NCBI RefSeq assembly: GCF_000471905.2
Contig: NW_006499435.1
Span: forward strand, 5,420,017-5,484,016
Length of the DNA stretch: 64,000 nt
Reading direction: 5' to 3'
Origin: Amborella trichopoda
Taxonomy: Eukaryota > Streptophyta > Magnoliopsida > Amborellales > Amborellaceae
The position numbers and the translations under genes were made by a program. The notes below the pieces were generated by a model. It was not told the DNA's origin and searched no databases. It saw only the letters and a program-made list of their open reading frames with translations. Of this stretch, positions 34,201-46,650 are shown piece after piece (the stretch's first letter is position 1; each line of letters opens with the position of its first letter).

Positions 34201-37200
34201 TAGCCAAGGGCTTCATTGCTTTTTGATGTGGCTGCATAATCTCTTATGCAGCTGCCCTTAATAACTATGAGTTTAGTTATCCTTTTTTTTGGGTGTGTGT
34301 GTGTGTGTGCGTGCGTGTGTGTGTGCGTGTGTTTTTTGGTCTTGAACTTTTTGGTTTTGGTGTAGTTGTAAAGTATCGAATATTTGGTTGTATACTATAG
34401 TCACTTTCTAATTTGTTTTGATAGTATCATGCTATGCTGGATTTCTTAGTTAAGTTTCTTATTATATTGACATATGCTTTTCTTTCTTATTGAATTCAAT
34501 GAATGGATTGGATAACTTTATTTTACTGGCTAATGGTGCATTACTTTATCAGCGGCTCAAACAACACATATGTTAGAAACAAATAATAATTAAAATGCCT
34601 ACTATCAAGTAAATCACATATTTATATAGTTCTTTTTATTCATATATATATATATATATATAAATATTTTAGGGAAATTTTTTTATACTTATTGCCTGCA
34701 TAGTAAGTAATGTGTCCTTGTCTTTCCCATTGCTTTTGTAGTAATCTGTTACACTGATGAGCACCCGACCTTACCATTTTTGTTGTTGTGGGTGTGTAAG
34801 GCCTCCTATTTTTGGTTTTTAATTCTCCAAACTCAAAAAAAAAAAAAAACTAAGCACCCGGCTTACATTGTTGCCATTTTTTGCAACTATGTAAATCCTC
34901 ATTACAATGATAACAAAAGTCAACCATTCTAAAAAGGGATTGTATGCAATGAGACCATTTACCTTTCATACAAGGAGGTCACAGTTACTTATAACCACCC
35001 GATGTGAAATCTGATAGCTTGGATGTGTCACAAAGTTCGAAAAGATTTATTTTGAACTTTGAACTTGATCAATGCAATAAATGTAGCCACTCAATTTCAC
35101 ATCCAATGGTCAAGACTAATTGTGATCACCTTATACCAAAGATAAATGGTAACACGATTGTGCCTGCGTTGAGGCGTGCCACTATGTAGTATTTCTTATA
35201 CAAAATACTAAAATAACTATATGTTAGTATTTTGTAAGAAAATAAATTATTTTATTTCAAAATAATATTAGTATGAAAGTACTATGTATGGTGTATTTTG
35301 GATAGGCAATTTTTGCTCTTTTGTCTTATTCAAATTAAAATGAAAGTGGATTTTTTTCACTTCTACATTGGCCTTTTCTTTTTGACAGGTCAAAGTTTAC
35401 ATTGGCCATTTAGAATGAGAATGGCAAGAATATATGAGTCAATTCTGTCGTGTTTGTAGAACAATGGAGAGAGAAAACTCCCATGTGAAGCATGCATTGT
35501 GCAAGCATGATATGTGAGGCGAGTGCGTAAGGGGCTCACTTTACACTTCACATTTTTGCATTGGCAAGGAGGTGCCGTTAACTTGAACGCATGTCCATGT
35601 GCAGTGCATTTTCATGCTTCTTTTTTGGACCACGCAATAGTTTTTGCCCAACAAAGGGACAATATCATTTAAATTGCATTAAATTAAGTTGTTATCGGTT
35701 GTTTTGAATGTTTAAACTCAAATTAGCAGTCATTAACTGCCCTTGCAATTAATGACTGTTGGAGACTCAAATTTTATGAAATAACATAACTCTGAACAAT
35801 GAATAACTTGCATGCACATACCTGTGCAATTGCTAAGGCGAGGGGACAGGAGGCTCACTTTGCATGTTCGCATCAGTGAAGAGGCCACCTTAACTAAAAT
35901 GCGTGTGCTGTGTGCATTCACACTGCATGCCTCCTTTTATGGACCAGTCGATAATATTTACCCCACAAAGAAGCAATATTCCAAATAGCGTGAACTGAAG
36001 GATGGTACTTTTGAACTTCTCTAATCAAACTAATAGTCATCAACTACCCTTACCATTAATTATTGGTGGACACTCAAATTTGTGAATCAATGTGTCTGTT
36101 AATAGTGAATGTGACTATTAAGAGTGCAAACATGCCTCTTCTTTGAAAATTCATGATTCATAGTCACACCTTTTGGTTGGATAGGCTCTTACAAACTCTA
36201 TATAAAGGTGAAAAAATCTCTCGTTCTTTGTACGCTCTGGTAGATTTGCTATGTCCCTTGTTGTGCATTGAGTTTTATCTTGGATGGGGGGCGGATGCTA
36301 TTTTGAGGCAATCCAATTAAATTGGCCTTGAAACGGAAAACAATGTTTCACCCTCTCTTCTTAGTTGCTCCCCCTCATCAATCCCGCTATATTCCCTCAG
36401 TAACCGGTCATGCCATCACCAGAATCCCAATGTGCTGGTAAATATTAGCTTCTATCTTAGAACATGGTTTAGCAACTTCATGGAAATGGAATCATTTCTT
36501 AGAATTCCTTTTCAGTAAAAATACAATGGGATGTATACTACCTAAGGGTATGTTTGACAAAACAGGATTTGAATATTCAGATTGTTAGAAATTTGAATAA
36601 AAACCTTGCCTACTTTCTATATAATCTAGATTTTATAATATCTAGATATGTGTTTTTCTGTGGACGTATTGTCCACCAGTATTTCAGAATTTTCATAATT
36701 TATAATTTAGGACCATTTGGCCCATAAAATTAAATTTTAATAATTTTTTTAGAGTGATGAATCACGTGGCAAGAAATGCAAGAAACACACGAACAAAGCA
36801 ACAAATAAATCTGAAAAATACAAATAAAATAAAATAAAATATAATAGTACAATTTATTACGTTTTGAACAGAAAGTAAATAAATTTGTAAAAAAAAAAAA
36901 AAACTTCTAGAAGGATATACAATGAGTCGTTGATTGAAATTTAGCGAGAGAGAAACCAACTCATTGATTTCAAGAGAAAGAAAACTGTTAAATAACGAAG
37001 TAGAGAGATGTAAAAATAAAGAATCCCATCATAAAAAACCCATTTCTTGAATCCCCAAAAAAAGTAATGAGCCATTGTTTTCTCTCTCTTCGCCTTTGGG
37101 TCCATTTCACTACCTTCCATAAAGGGCTCAAGACGAAAAGGTTTGGTTTGGTTTTATTCTTCTCTCTCTAGACGAAAAGGTTTGGTTTTATGGAGACATG

Positions 37201-40200
37201 GGGGATGCCACGAAGGTGTTTAATGCGATGATTCATGGAGATATGGTCTCTTGGAATGCACTGATGTGGGTTATGCCCATCATGGCCGTGCACTTAAGGC
37301 CATCCTGCTATTTGAAAATATGAAAGAATCAAAGGTTTTACCACCGCATATAATCTTTATCTCTGTTCTCTCAGCCTGTAACAATGGGGACTTAGTGGAT
37401 TAGGCCTGTGAATTCTTTGATTCCATGACCAAAGAACATGGAAAGTTACAGGAAGCCATGCCCATTATCCAGACCATGCCAATTGAGCCGGGTAGAGCCG
37501 TTTGGGGAGCTGTGCTCAGTGCTTGTAGAATTCATGGTGATATCAAATTAGCTGAATCGGCTTCACAGGAACTGTTAAAACTCAAACCCCGAGAGTTCAA
37601 CCCCGTTTATTTTGCTCTCTAATTTGCACGCAGATTCAGGGAGGTGGTGTGAGGCAATTAAAGTGAGCAACAATATGGAGACAGCTAGAGTGAGAAAGCA
37701 ACATAGTTATAGCTGGTTCAGTTGCAGAGCCAAGTTGCGGCTTTGTGGTTGGGACCAAGGGTATTCTCAAGCAGAAGACATCTATGGCGCTATTGAAAGT
37801 TTTTTTTTTTCTGTGTGTTGTTTTCTTCTTTTCTTGATAAAGAGAAGCATCAAAAGAGTAGGGTTATGCAACTTTTTATTTTGGGGATAGCGTGAAAGAG
37901 AGGGTACCTGCTGAGAGACAAAAAGATAGAGACGAGTGCATGAGCTAAAGAGAGAGACATGCAACAATTTTGACGGAGAAATTGAATCGCGCAAAATTCA
38001 ACTCCAAGTTGGATTATTGGGGATTCAGATATTTAGGGGCTATTTGAATCGTAGAATATGTGATTTTGCCCTATCAAACATGGCATGTGAACTCGTCAAA
38101 TTAAAATCATTATAGATTCTATATTATACAAGAATATTAGGATATTAGGGTGCTATCAAACAGACCCTAAGTTAGGTAAATTGGGTATTAGAATGGCCAA
38201 CAGGGCTTTCCCTGAATCCCTTATGTAACTTGTCCCTCTGGTCTTTGCAATTCCTTGTCTTGTCAAAATCTTTGTGTGGTTTCAATTACATTTTTGTGCA
38301 TTGTCCTTTTATCTTTTATATTTTTTATTTTTTATATACTTAAAAGGTGTGTCCAAAATTGCAAATCACCAGTCTATCATTTAGTTGAACTGTGATGTTA
38401 GTGTCCTGCTTTGTGCTTCGATAATCGTGGGTACAATTATCTTTTTCCTTATTTGTGCGTAACACTCAGAGGGGTGTGCATCTTTCTATGGAAGGTGTGT
38501 TATTGAAAATTTAGCAATGGAGACAGTGACTGCTGCTATATGGAGGTCATAATTGTGATGTATATATTGATTACTAACTTTGTTCTTTGGTAGGTATGGG
38601 GGCTCGCAGCATTACAGTGGATGACTACCAAGGTATGTAATTACAATAAACATATTTTAACGAATTATGCTTTATCGAACACTGAGTAGATTTACTACAT
38701 TTTAGCATGCTCAATCTAGCCTAATTGCAACTGAAATGGCCATCTTAGATTGAGCATAATTGCACTTGCTTTCTGGTTTGACAACCTCCCATTTCACATA
38801 TACTATTTTCCACTATATTGATCTTAGCTGCCGGATTCTCCTTTAGGATTCTCCCAAGAGTTGGTGATTTCTAGCCAATATCTATTGTTAATTCCTTCGA
38901 TCGAGAATAAGAGCCTTCAGCAGCCTTCTTATCCATCAATTCTGTGATGCGGTGAATGTGGTTAACATCTGCTTATGTTTGATCTCAGAACTTCTTGACC
39001 GTGGCTGGAGGAGATCTGGATCTTTTATTTACAAACCCGAGATGGAAAAAACATGCTGTCCATTATATACAATCCGTCTTAAGGTGGATGATTTTGTGCC
39101 CTCGAAGGAGCAAATTCGCGTTTCTCGGAGAATGCAAAGGTACCTTAATTATTTTATTTCCCTGAGATGCCTTGTTAGGGTCATTGATATATGCTCCATT
39201 ACATTGTATATCACTTATAAAATGATATGTTTTGTAGAACCGGATTGCATGTTGATGTTAACTGACCTTGGAAAACATTTCAAGCAGTAAACCTTATATG
39301 TATTCTGTAACAGGTATTTAGATGGGACACTTGGTTTGAAGAAATCAGACAAGTCTCAGAATGAGGAGCAAGATTCTTCTCAGGGCTCATGCAGCCTTAC
39401 TTGTCACATGTCCACAAGCCAGGGGTCTCAAAACTTGGTCCAAAAGGTGTCTTTTTCTTCTTCTGATTGCAAAGAAGTGAATGAGGCACCCATGGAGACG
39501 AAGGATTTATCTGCCCAAATCGACAATGCTCTAAAGGCATGCATAGAGACTGATGAATTGGCTGCCCTTATGGATTTGCCTTCTGCTTGTGTCAAACGAG
39601 TTAACCCACAAACCAAAAGGAAGCTCAGAGAATTGTCGGGAAATTTGTTGTACACCAGCAACATTGCTTTTCAGTTTGCAGCAGCCTTAAGGCGGTTACA
39701 ATCAGCTGACAAAAAATCTCAAGAACTTGAGGAAGTGAAAGATGGTGTCAATGCAGGGGAAAAACCAAAGATTCTTTCTCCTCGGGAAATAGCAGAAAAG
39801 GTGGCATACTCTTTAAACCAACAGGGAGGCATTGCTGATATCTCTATTGAAGCTTGCAATGGGCACCTTAATTTTTTCTCTCTTACTAAAGAAAAACGAT
39901 CGGATGAGCTTCCTGTCAAGGGAACTAGAGCAAAAACCAATAGCTCGTTGAATAAAAATAAGTCCCCCCCCTTCAAGAAGCGAAGGCTTGAGATCCGTAT
40001 GAAGCGATCATGCTTTGACCCTGAAGAATATGCTCTGTATAGAAGATACCAAATTAAGGTGCATAATGAGAAACCAGAGCAGGTCAAGGAAAGCTCATAC
40101 AGGAGGTTCTTGGTGGACACTCCTCTTGTGTTTGTTCCCCATTCAAATGATAGAACAGTTCCCCCATGTGGCTTTGGTTCTTTCCATCAGCAATATGTGA

Positions 40201-43200
40201 TTGATGGGAAGCTGGTTGCAGTTGGTGTGGTGGATATCCTTCCAAGATGCTTGTCTAGTAAATATTTGTTTTGGGATCCAGACCTTGCTTTTCTCTCTCT
40301 AGGAAAGTATTCTGCTCTTCAGGAAATAAATTGGGTGAAGGAGGCACAGAGGCACTGCCCTAGCCTGCAATACTACTATCTCGGCTATTATATTCACTCC
40401 TGCCCTAAGATGAGATATAAGGCAGCATATTGCCCCTCTGAGCTTTTATGTCCCCTTCGTTACGGGCAAGTACTCATTTGTTTGCTGTATTTATCTTCTT
40501 ATCCGCTTCTTCTTCTTCTTCTTCTATTTTTCTTTTGTTCTTTCTTTCTTTCTTGGTGGTTGTTTACTTTCAACTCCATCATATTGGCATGCATATTCCT
40601 AATTTATAAAGGGTCACTATTGATCTCTGAGCTTGAATGCTAAATATTTACGTGCAGACAAATTGTTCACTTGAATAAAGCCCTGAACTTGAATTTTTTA
40701 AGTTAAAAACTTCATGCATGAAACTCTGCAGTGACTAATATCCTTGTGTAAAATTCATACTTTTGAATGATAATTCCTTATTAATCATTATAAAATGGAC
40801 AGCTTGAGAATGTATTTTATTGAATGATACATTGTGGACATGGTCATAGTATAAAACGTATATGAATGTTTGGCCGCATTACCCTTTCTTTCCACGTAAT
40901 ATAATGAACCACAATATTGTGACACTAGAAAACCTTATTGTTTATGCCAAAAGATTTTATACTCCCTGGGAGTTTTATACTCCGTGGGAGTATACTGTCC
41001 ATTTACTCCCTCGGGTAACACCCAACCTAGTATTACCTTTAGGACCCAAATTTTGGGGATGTAACATCTTCAAGCCATAGGCTAATCATAACTTAAAAAT
41101 TTCCTAATTGCACTCGCTACGCACTTGAAAACAATAAACAATGATGTCTCACAACTGAACAAAGACCATCCACTTTTTAGAGAGTGAGATCTAAGTGTTA
41201 GAAAACTCAAAATTTAATTTTTTTTCTTTTGGAAATAATATCTAGTCGTACTCAAGTGATTCCCAAAAGTGAGACAGAAATCACGAGTGAAGGGAATGAA
41301 AGAACCATACAATTGGCACCTCACAGTAACTGAGGTCCTACATACTATCTCTCTATCTTTCATAGAGATGAGATTCTTGCCTTGGTGATTATGTTATGAG
41401 GGCCACAGTACCAACATCCAAAGGTCAAATTCCAAAATATCGACCTCCTAAAAAAGTATAAAAAGATACGAAGTGCATCTTTCCTCATCTTTGCCTGAAC
41501 TTCTGCAGAGAGCCCTGACCACATTTGGCATTTGGGGTTTTACTGCCAACATTTTTCAGGTTATTTTCGTAATCTCAGTTTATATATTTTGAGGTTATTT
41601 ATTTTATCTGAATTTATATACTTACAGGTGGGTGCCATTTCACATTGCAAAGCCACTGCTTGATAAGAAACCATATGTTGTCCTCTCGGACTACAAGACT
41701 TTGGCAGCTGAAGACCCCAAAAGCTCAACGGAACCACAACAATGCGAACAACCCAGCGCTGAAGATCAGAGTGAGGTTCTCCATGATGATGATGACGATG
41801 ACGATGACAATGATGAGGGAGAAGAAATGGATCTTGATATGGATGAGTGGGACACAGGCCCAGATGATGATTCAGAAAGCAACAATATGTCATTGCCCGA
41901 TGAGCTGCTTAATGTGGATGTTGATAAGATTATGATAGCATTGAATGGCTCTCGTGTCCGCTTCAAGGTACATTTATTTTGTCTCTCTGTTTCTACTTGA
42001 CCAATGTAATAAAGATCTGATTGAATTGGCTGGCTGGTCTGACTGGTCGTACTGGGAACCAGCCTTGGAATTGGTCTGGTCTGATCACTGAACTTGCATT
42101 AAGTCAAAACTGATTTGTACTGTCAGTCCAACAAATTGGACTGGTTGGACTAGCTGGTTCAAACTGGTATTGACCAGTTCAGACCGATATTTGATCATTT
42201 TTCATATTTGTTATCCATATTTTCTAGACTGGTCTAACCGGTGAACTGGCCAGTCTAACCGGTGTGCACCTGATTGTTACCCTCCTCAGTTTGATGATCA
42301 ACCCTTTCCTGATAAAATTGCTATTTGTGTGTAGTTACATGTCTCATTTTGGGGTATCAGTTGAGGTCAATTGTTTAAAAATCGGCGAGTCGCAACGGAC
42401 TCGTCCGAGTCGGCATGGGAATCAGTAACCCTGTGCTGATTACATCGTAAAACCCGGAACCGCTCAGTTCTAGATCAGAACCGGCGGTTCTGAACTATAA
42501 ACCGCCTATAGACGGCGCAAACCGGGGAGAACCGGTCACATGACATAACTTTTTATCGGTTCTCTCCGGTTCTCAGTCACACATGGCAAGCCTCAAAACT
42601 TAGTCGCACGTGGCAAGCCTTCAACCCCACAGCATCGCAGCCCCGCGTTTTCACGCATGCATGTAACAAAGCACAACGAAACTATTTATATCACACACTT
42701 TTATACTCATTCTTGGATGTGGGATAATTCCCACAAGGTCCATTAAATTAAAATAGACATTGAATAACTATTATTAATATTCAAAGCTATTACACTTGCC
42801 ACAACGTGGCTTTATGGTTATTGCTTCTTTGTTGAAGGATGCCTCAGGTTCGAACCCCATATTGCTTCTTTGTTGAAGGACGCCTCAGGTTCGAACCCCA
42901 ACTCTGGCGCGCTACATTATTTTATTTTTGTATACATTATTTTATTTTCGTTGTAAAAAAAATAAAAAATAAGCAGAAAATAATGTTGTTAAAAAAAAAA
43001 AAATTCCATTTGAAATTCTATCTTTCTATTAACAATCTTTTTTACTAAATTTATTTTAGAATCTAAAAAATTAAAATTTTGAAAAATTGAAGTGTTATTT
43101 CAAAAATTGATATGCATTCAAATAATTTCTATATTGATAACCAAATTTTTATTTTATTTATTAACTTTTGCATTATAAATCATGTAATGTACTATTTTTC

Positions 43201-44548
43201 TTACAGTTGTCAATAATACATTTTAAATTAGATGATATTATAAAATATTTTGGATTTGTTATTGTTTGTATAGTAAAATAATTATAAAATGTTGACCAAC
43301 AATTTTAATTTCAGTATATAATATTATAGTTAGTTAGGTTGTAATAATTTTGGATTATAATTAGGTTGTAATAATTTGGGTTTTTTTAGCGAATTAGGGT
43401 TTTCCGCCAATTTGAGATTTTAGTGGCCGTTTTTTCATCGATTTAGTCTACTCTTTATTGTAGTCTATGTATGATTGATATACTTTATCACTGATAATTC
43501 TATGATTTTTCTTTTGTGTGATGTAAATTTAATGGTTAACATAAGTTTATACAGGGAAAGAACGTCTCAATATTTACAAATTGATGAAAAAAATGAAAGT
43601 TAACAATATAGTAGCCTCGTTTCTTATTGGATTTCTAAAAGACAACATTTATAATAAATTTTAATAATTTTAATAATTTTTTTGGATTTTTTTAAAGCTT
43701 AATCCAATTGAGTCAGACGATTCCCGATCCGGATCGTCGATTCACCGATCCGGATGAAGTTTTGGAGTGCCTGGTCCGGGGCACCGATCCGTTTTTTAAA
43801 TCATTGGTTGAGGGTATTGCTCGCTTTACTCCCGAAAAATCCTTGGGAAATTAGAAAAGAATACACCCAATAGGGAAAAGTTTAAAAGAGAAAAAGCAGA
43901 AAGAAAATAAAAAATTTATAATTTAGGTGTACATAAACTTAGGCTTTTGTTCTGATTTCTATTAACTTCTCACTTTGCTATAACATCTCACTAACCTTTC
44001 CCATATAAAATTCAGTGAAATTATAAAAAATAATTGAAGGGGAAAATCTGGGCTTTATAATGAGTATCAGTTTTTTATTTTAGATTCTTGTGATATTATT
44101 GTCGGATTTTTTCTTCTTCATAATGGTTACTTGTCGCCTACAGCAGTTCAGTGACGTGGCACTTCCATGGATGAAATTTTCAAGCATTTTCTTATTGATG
44201 ACCATATTCATTATATTTTGGGGAATCTCTGTGCATGAGAGAGAGAGAGAGTGTGTGTAGAAGCTCTAAAAGTGACTAGAAAGTTAATCGACTTGCAAAC
44301 AGGGCATGTTCTACCATGTATCATCTCTGATCTTTTTTTTCTTCTTGAATACGATAAACTTGATAGCTTGCTGTCGAGATTAAGTCATTGACATGTACTA
44401 TTAATGGTTGATTATTGGATTGAAGGATTTTAAAGAAGACAGTCCAATTGAAAGGAGGCATATTGCTGTTTTGGAATTGCAGTTGCAGAGGTATGCTAAA
44501 GCTGTGGGCCGCACAGCTTCAGAACACATGGTCTATTCCCTTGGATAG
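31254..44548 (+). CDS. ATE1: Arginyl-tRNA--protein transferase ATE1 (6 exons)
   Basis: ATE1 transfers arginine from Arg-tRNA to acidic or oxidised N-terminal residues, creating Arg/N-degrons for PRT6-type ubiquitin ligases. Exons: 31254-31392, 38594-38632 (39 nt), 38989-39139, 39314-40465, 41628-41967 and 44426-44548. They total 1944 nt and 647 aa, close to Arabidopsis ATE1 (about 630). The N-terminal ATE_N domain has CxxC at C33/C36 and the pair C82-C83 (TCCP), cysteines that bind a metal or Fe-S centre in this family. The C-terminal ATE_C domain includes FLVDTPL, GSFHQQYVIDGKL, YLFWDPD and YYLGYYIHSCPKMRYKA. Exon 5 adds WVPFHIAKPLLD and an acidic Asp-rich tract typical of the plant C-terminal extension. 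Intron 4 appears to use a GC donor (GG|GCAAGTA), the only junction that restores RYGWVPF. The exon 6 acceptor is AAG, less usual. Introns 1 (7.2 kb) and 5 (2.5 kb) carry repeats. Confidence 0.94.
34291..34333 (+). repeat. GT microsatellite
   Basis: Near-perfect GT/GTGC dinucleotide run in ATE1 intron 1. Confidence 0.9.
34931..35167. mobile_element. MITE, AGGGATTGT family, in ATE1 intron 1
   Basis: About 235 bp with long imperfect terminal inverted repeats: GAGACCATTTACCTTT...GGAGGTCAC at the left and GTGATCACCTT...AAATGGTAACACGATTGT at the right. The interior (TGTGACACATCC-like, AACTTTGAACTT) recurs at about 9548-9784, 14466-14652, 14995-15195, 29100-29285, 46096-46335 and 49355-49585. This is the best-preserved copy with the one at 46096. 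Confidence 0.65.
37183..37800 (+). pseudogene. Degenerate PPR protein fragment (PLS/E-type) inside ATE1 intron 1
   Basis: Translated pieces match the end of a plant pentatricopeptide-repeat protein. In order they are GDMGDATKVFNAMIHGDMVSWNAL, then in another frame GYAHHGRALKAILLFENMKES and SVLSACNNGDLVD, then an in-frame TAG, then FFDSMTKEHG. The usual segment between that and LQEAM is missing. The remainder (MPIEPGRAVWGAVLSACRIHGD, LLKLKP, then after a frameshift SNLHADSGRW and GDQ-like residues with SQAEDIYGAIE) is the E-motif region. There are at least two frameshifts, one stop and a deletion, and no start. It lies in the same orientation as ATE1 and is not coding. It is probably a retained fragment of a duplicated or retrotransposed PPR gene. 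Confidence 0.85.
42374..43800. mobile_element. hAT-like non-autonomous element in ATE1 intron 5
   Basis: About 1.4 kb. The left end TTAAAAATCGG is followed by GAGTCG-rich DNA. The right end is CCGATCC followed by GTTTTTTAAA, so the termini are imperfect inverted repeats. The flanking octamers TCAATTGT and TCATTGGT match at 6 of 8 positions, as expected for an old 8-bp hAT target duplication. No transposase ORF is visible. Family name and ends are inferred. Confidence 0.45.
42820..42903 (+). repeat. 41-bp tandem duplication with tRNA B-box-like motifs
   Basis: Two direct copies starting at 42820 and 42861. Each ends in CAGGTTCGAACCCCA, which has the form of a Pol III B box (GGTTCGAACCC). Just upstream, GTGGCTTTATGG is loosely A-box like, so the block may derive from a tRNA-related SINE inserted in the larger element. 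Confidence 0.6.
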
Positions 44549-45673
44549 CGCTTTCTCTCTCTCAGCATGCGCATTGTGTAAGCATTTGAGTTCTCTGTCC
44601 ACTCTCTCTCTCCGCATTCTCACTGAATGTAAGCATTTGAGTTCTCTGTCGTCTCTCTCTTTATCTCTCATTTGTGCCTATTTAAGTGTTTCTAATGAAT
44701 TTTCCTTGATCTGTACTAAAATTTGACTTGGCTTCCATTTCCCTTCTTTTGCTGGTTCTGTCTCTGAGTCTTGGATAAAAGTGAGCTTCTTGAATAAAAT
44801 TATTTTGTTCTTACATGAATCTCAATTGTAAAGTAACTTATACTCTTTCTCTCTCTCTCTGTTTGGTAAAATTCTTTTTAGAGTTTTGGAATTAGGGAAA
44901 TTAAAATTTTCAAAATAAGAGTGATCTGTGACTTCTTTGTACTATATAAGCGAATGGTCTTTTTATAGTTTATATACATGAATATCAAAGTTTCCAAAAC
45001 TCTCTCTCTATGCAATGAACGGTTTCAGGCCTCCACCTTTTCCAAGGTTGCAACAAGCACTTTCTCATTGAGCCAAGAGGTTTAATGTGCAACCCCTATC
45101 TCTCTTTTTCTTTTTGGCTTCATGACAAGCAATGATTATTAATTTTTCATGTATGAATAGAATTAAGCTACTTGGAGTATTCCTGAACTAACACTCATAA
45201 TGTCCTTGCCTTTTTAACACAAAAATTCATAAAGCCATGGATCCTTTTGTCATTGAGGGGTGGAATAGGTATCTTCAAATAACAATATTTTATTTGAAAG
45301 TATTATTGCTATATGTAGATGATGTCATACCATGTATGAATAACTTCCAATAATATTATATGGAGGTGTTTATACCATAAAAGTGATGTGCACCCCAAAA
45401 ACCCATGGAAAAAAGTTATTTCGACATTAGAAACCTACTAATTAAACATCTCGTCTTAGGAATAATAATAAAATAATACATCTTGTAACACATTATCTGA
45501 GCAGCCGTCCATTTTATAAATTTTCGAGTGTTTATTCGATCTACACCAACTTTTAGAGCTATAAATGTCATAATTAAGAGCGGGCATAAATTTTTTGGCC
45601 AATTGTAAGAATTTCTAACATTGGAATTGCATCCTTCATAATAATTTGAAGGTCCCAATTACTTTGATACCTT

Positions 45674-46078
45674 TTATAAATAAGGGTGCGGTTTCTATAA
45701 GGTTGCAACCTTAAACAATCCAATTTAGTTGTACTTTAAAATTTTATCATAACATGTAATTTTGTTGTAAAAAATTCTTAATATTATCTTAAAATCTATT
45801 TTTTACCTAATTAGAAAATTTAAAAATTAAAAAATGGTTAAAATAAAGTAGATATATAAATATATGAAAATCTTAAAAATGTACGGTTTAGATAATGTGT
45901 TGTAAGATGCACTATTTTAGGGACTCGAAAACTTTATTTTTTTTTATATTCATATATCTCCATGTCGAAATGATTGATTAGAGGGTTTTTTCAATATTAA
46001 AACAACATTTCCGATAGATTTTTGAGGTGCATCAGTGATTCTACATTTTAAGGTTGCAACCACATAAACTTTTCCTTA
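45674..46078 (-). mobile_element. MITE, GGTTGCAACC family, between ATE1 and Yippee-like
   Basis: Begins AAGGGTGCGGTTTCTATAAGG and ends TTTTAAGGTTGCAACC then ACATAAACTTTTCC, the inverted orientation of the 53957 copy. It lies next to a degraded plus-orientation copy (about 45362-45670). Confidence 0.65.
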
Positions 46079-46095
46079 TAAATAATACCATTTAT

Positions 46096-46335
46096 TTAAA
46101 GGGATTGTCTACAAAGAGACCATTTACCTTGTGTATAAAGAGGCCACAACTATTTCCACTCATTAAATATCAAAATGAATGGCTTGAGGTGAGTCGTGAA
46201 GTCCGAGAATTTTATTTTTGAAAATTTGAGTCTAATCAATGATACTCTTATAACTACCAATTTTGAAATATAAGGAACAATATTGATCTTCTTGTACAAA
46301 AAGGTAAATGATCTCTTTATAAACAATCTCTATAC
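46096..46335. mobile_element. MITE, AGGGATTGT family
   Basis: 240 bp with termini AAAGGGATTGTCTACAAAGA and, read inward from the right, AGAGATTGTTTATAAAGAG. Both lead into CCATTTACCTT / TCATTTACCTT, giving clear inverted repeats of about 30 bases. Confidence 0.7.
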
Positions 46336-46619
46336 CCTTTAAATACAAGAGTCCAAAAATATTGAGAAAATAATGGGAATGCATCACAAAGAGAAAATAG
46401 CCTAACAAAAGCAATGAATGCGATGCAAAACAATTGTTTCAGCTTTCAAGTTCCAACAAGGCACCTCATTGATGGTCCTAATTTCCGATGTACAAGTATT
46501 ACGCAGATTGTCATAAACCACAATGTCTCAAATAGTACATACATTTCAATTAACATTTATTTTATTGAATAGCTACCAACCAAGCACAACATAAAAATTA
46601 AATTATTCATTAATTTCTG

Positions 46620-46648
<29 letters not shown>
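46620..46648 (+). repeat. GA microsatellite
   Basis: About 14 GA units just beyond the Yippee-like stop codon, probably in its 3' UTR. Confidence 0.95.

Positions 46649-46650
<2 letters not shown>

Larger units (their letters stand above)
32620..36245. repeat. Large imperfect inverted repeat in ATE1 intron 1
   Basis: The left arm (about 32620-33115) and right arm (about 35465-36245) are diverged reverse complements. Shared landmarks are TATATAGAGTTTGTAAGAG and the CCAACCAAAAGG block on the left, matched by CCTTTTGGTTGG and CTCTTACAAACTCTATATA on the right. The right arm contains the GCATGC-rich and AGTCATTAACTGCCC blocks twice. The spacer is AT-rich, has no gene and includes a MITE at 34931-35167. 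It may be two LTR-like elements in opposite orientation or one foldback element. Confidence 0.6.

Noticed and set aside
40466..40643. Extension of ATE1 exon 4 to the stop at 40641-40643 as the normal C-terminus
   Set aside because: It would drop the conserved WVPFHIAKPLLD block found in phase at 41628. It is more likely retained-intron sequence.
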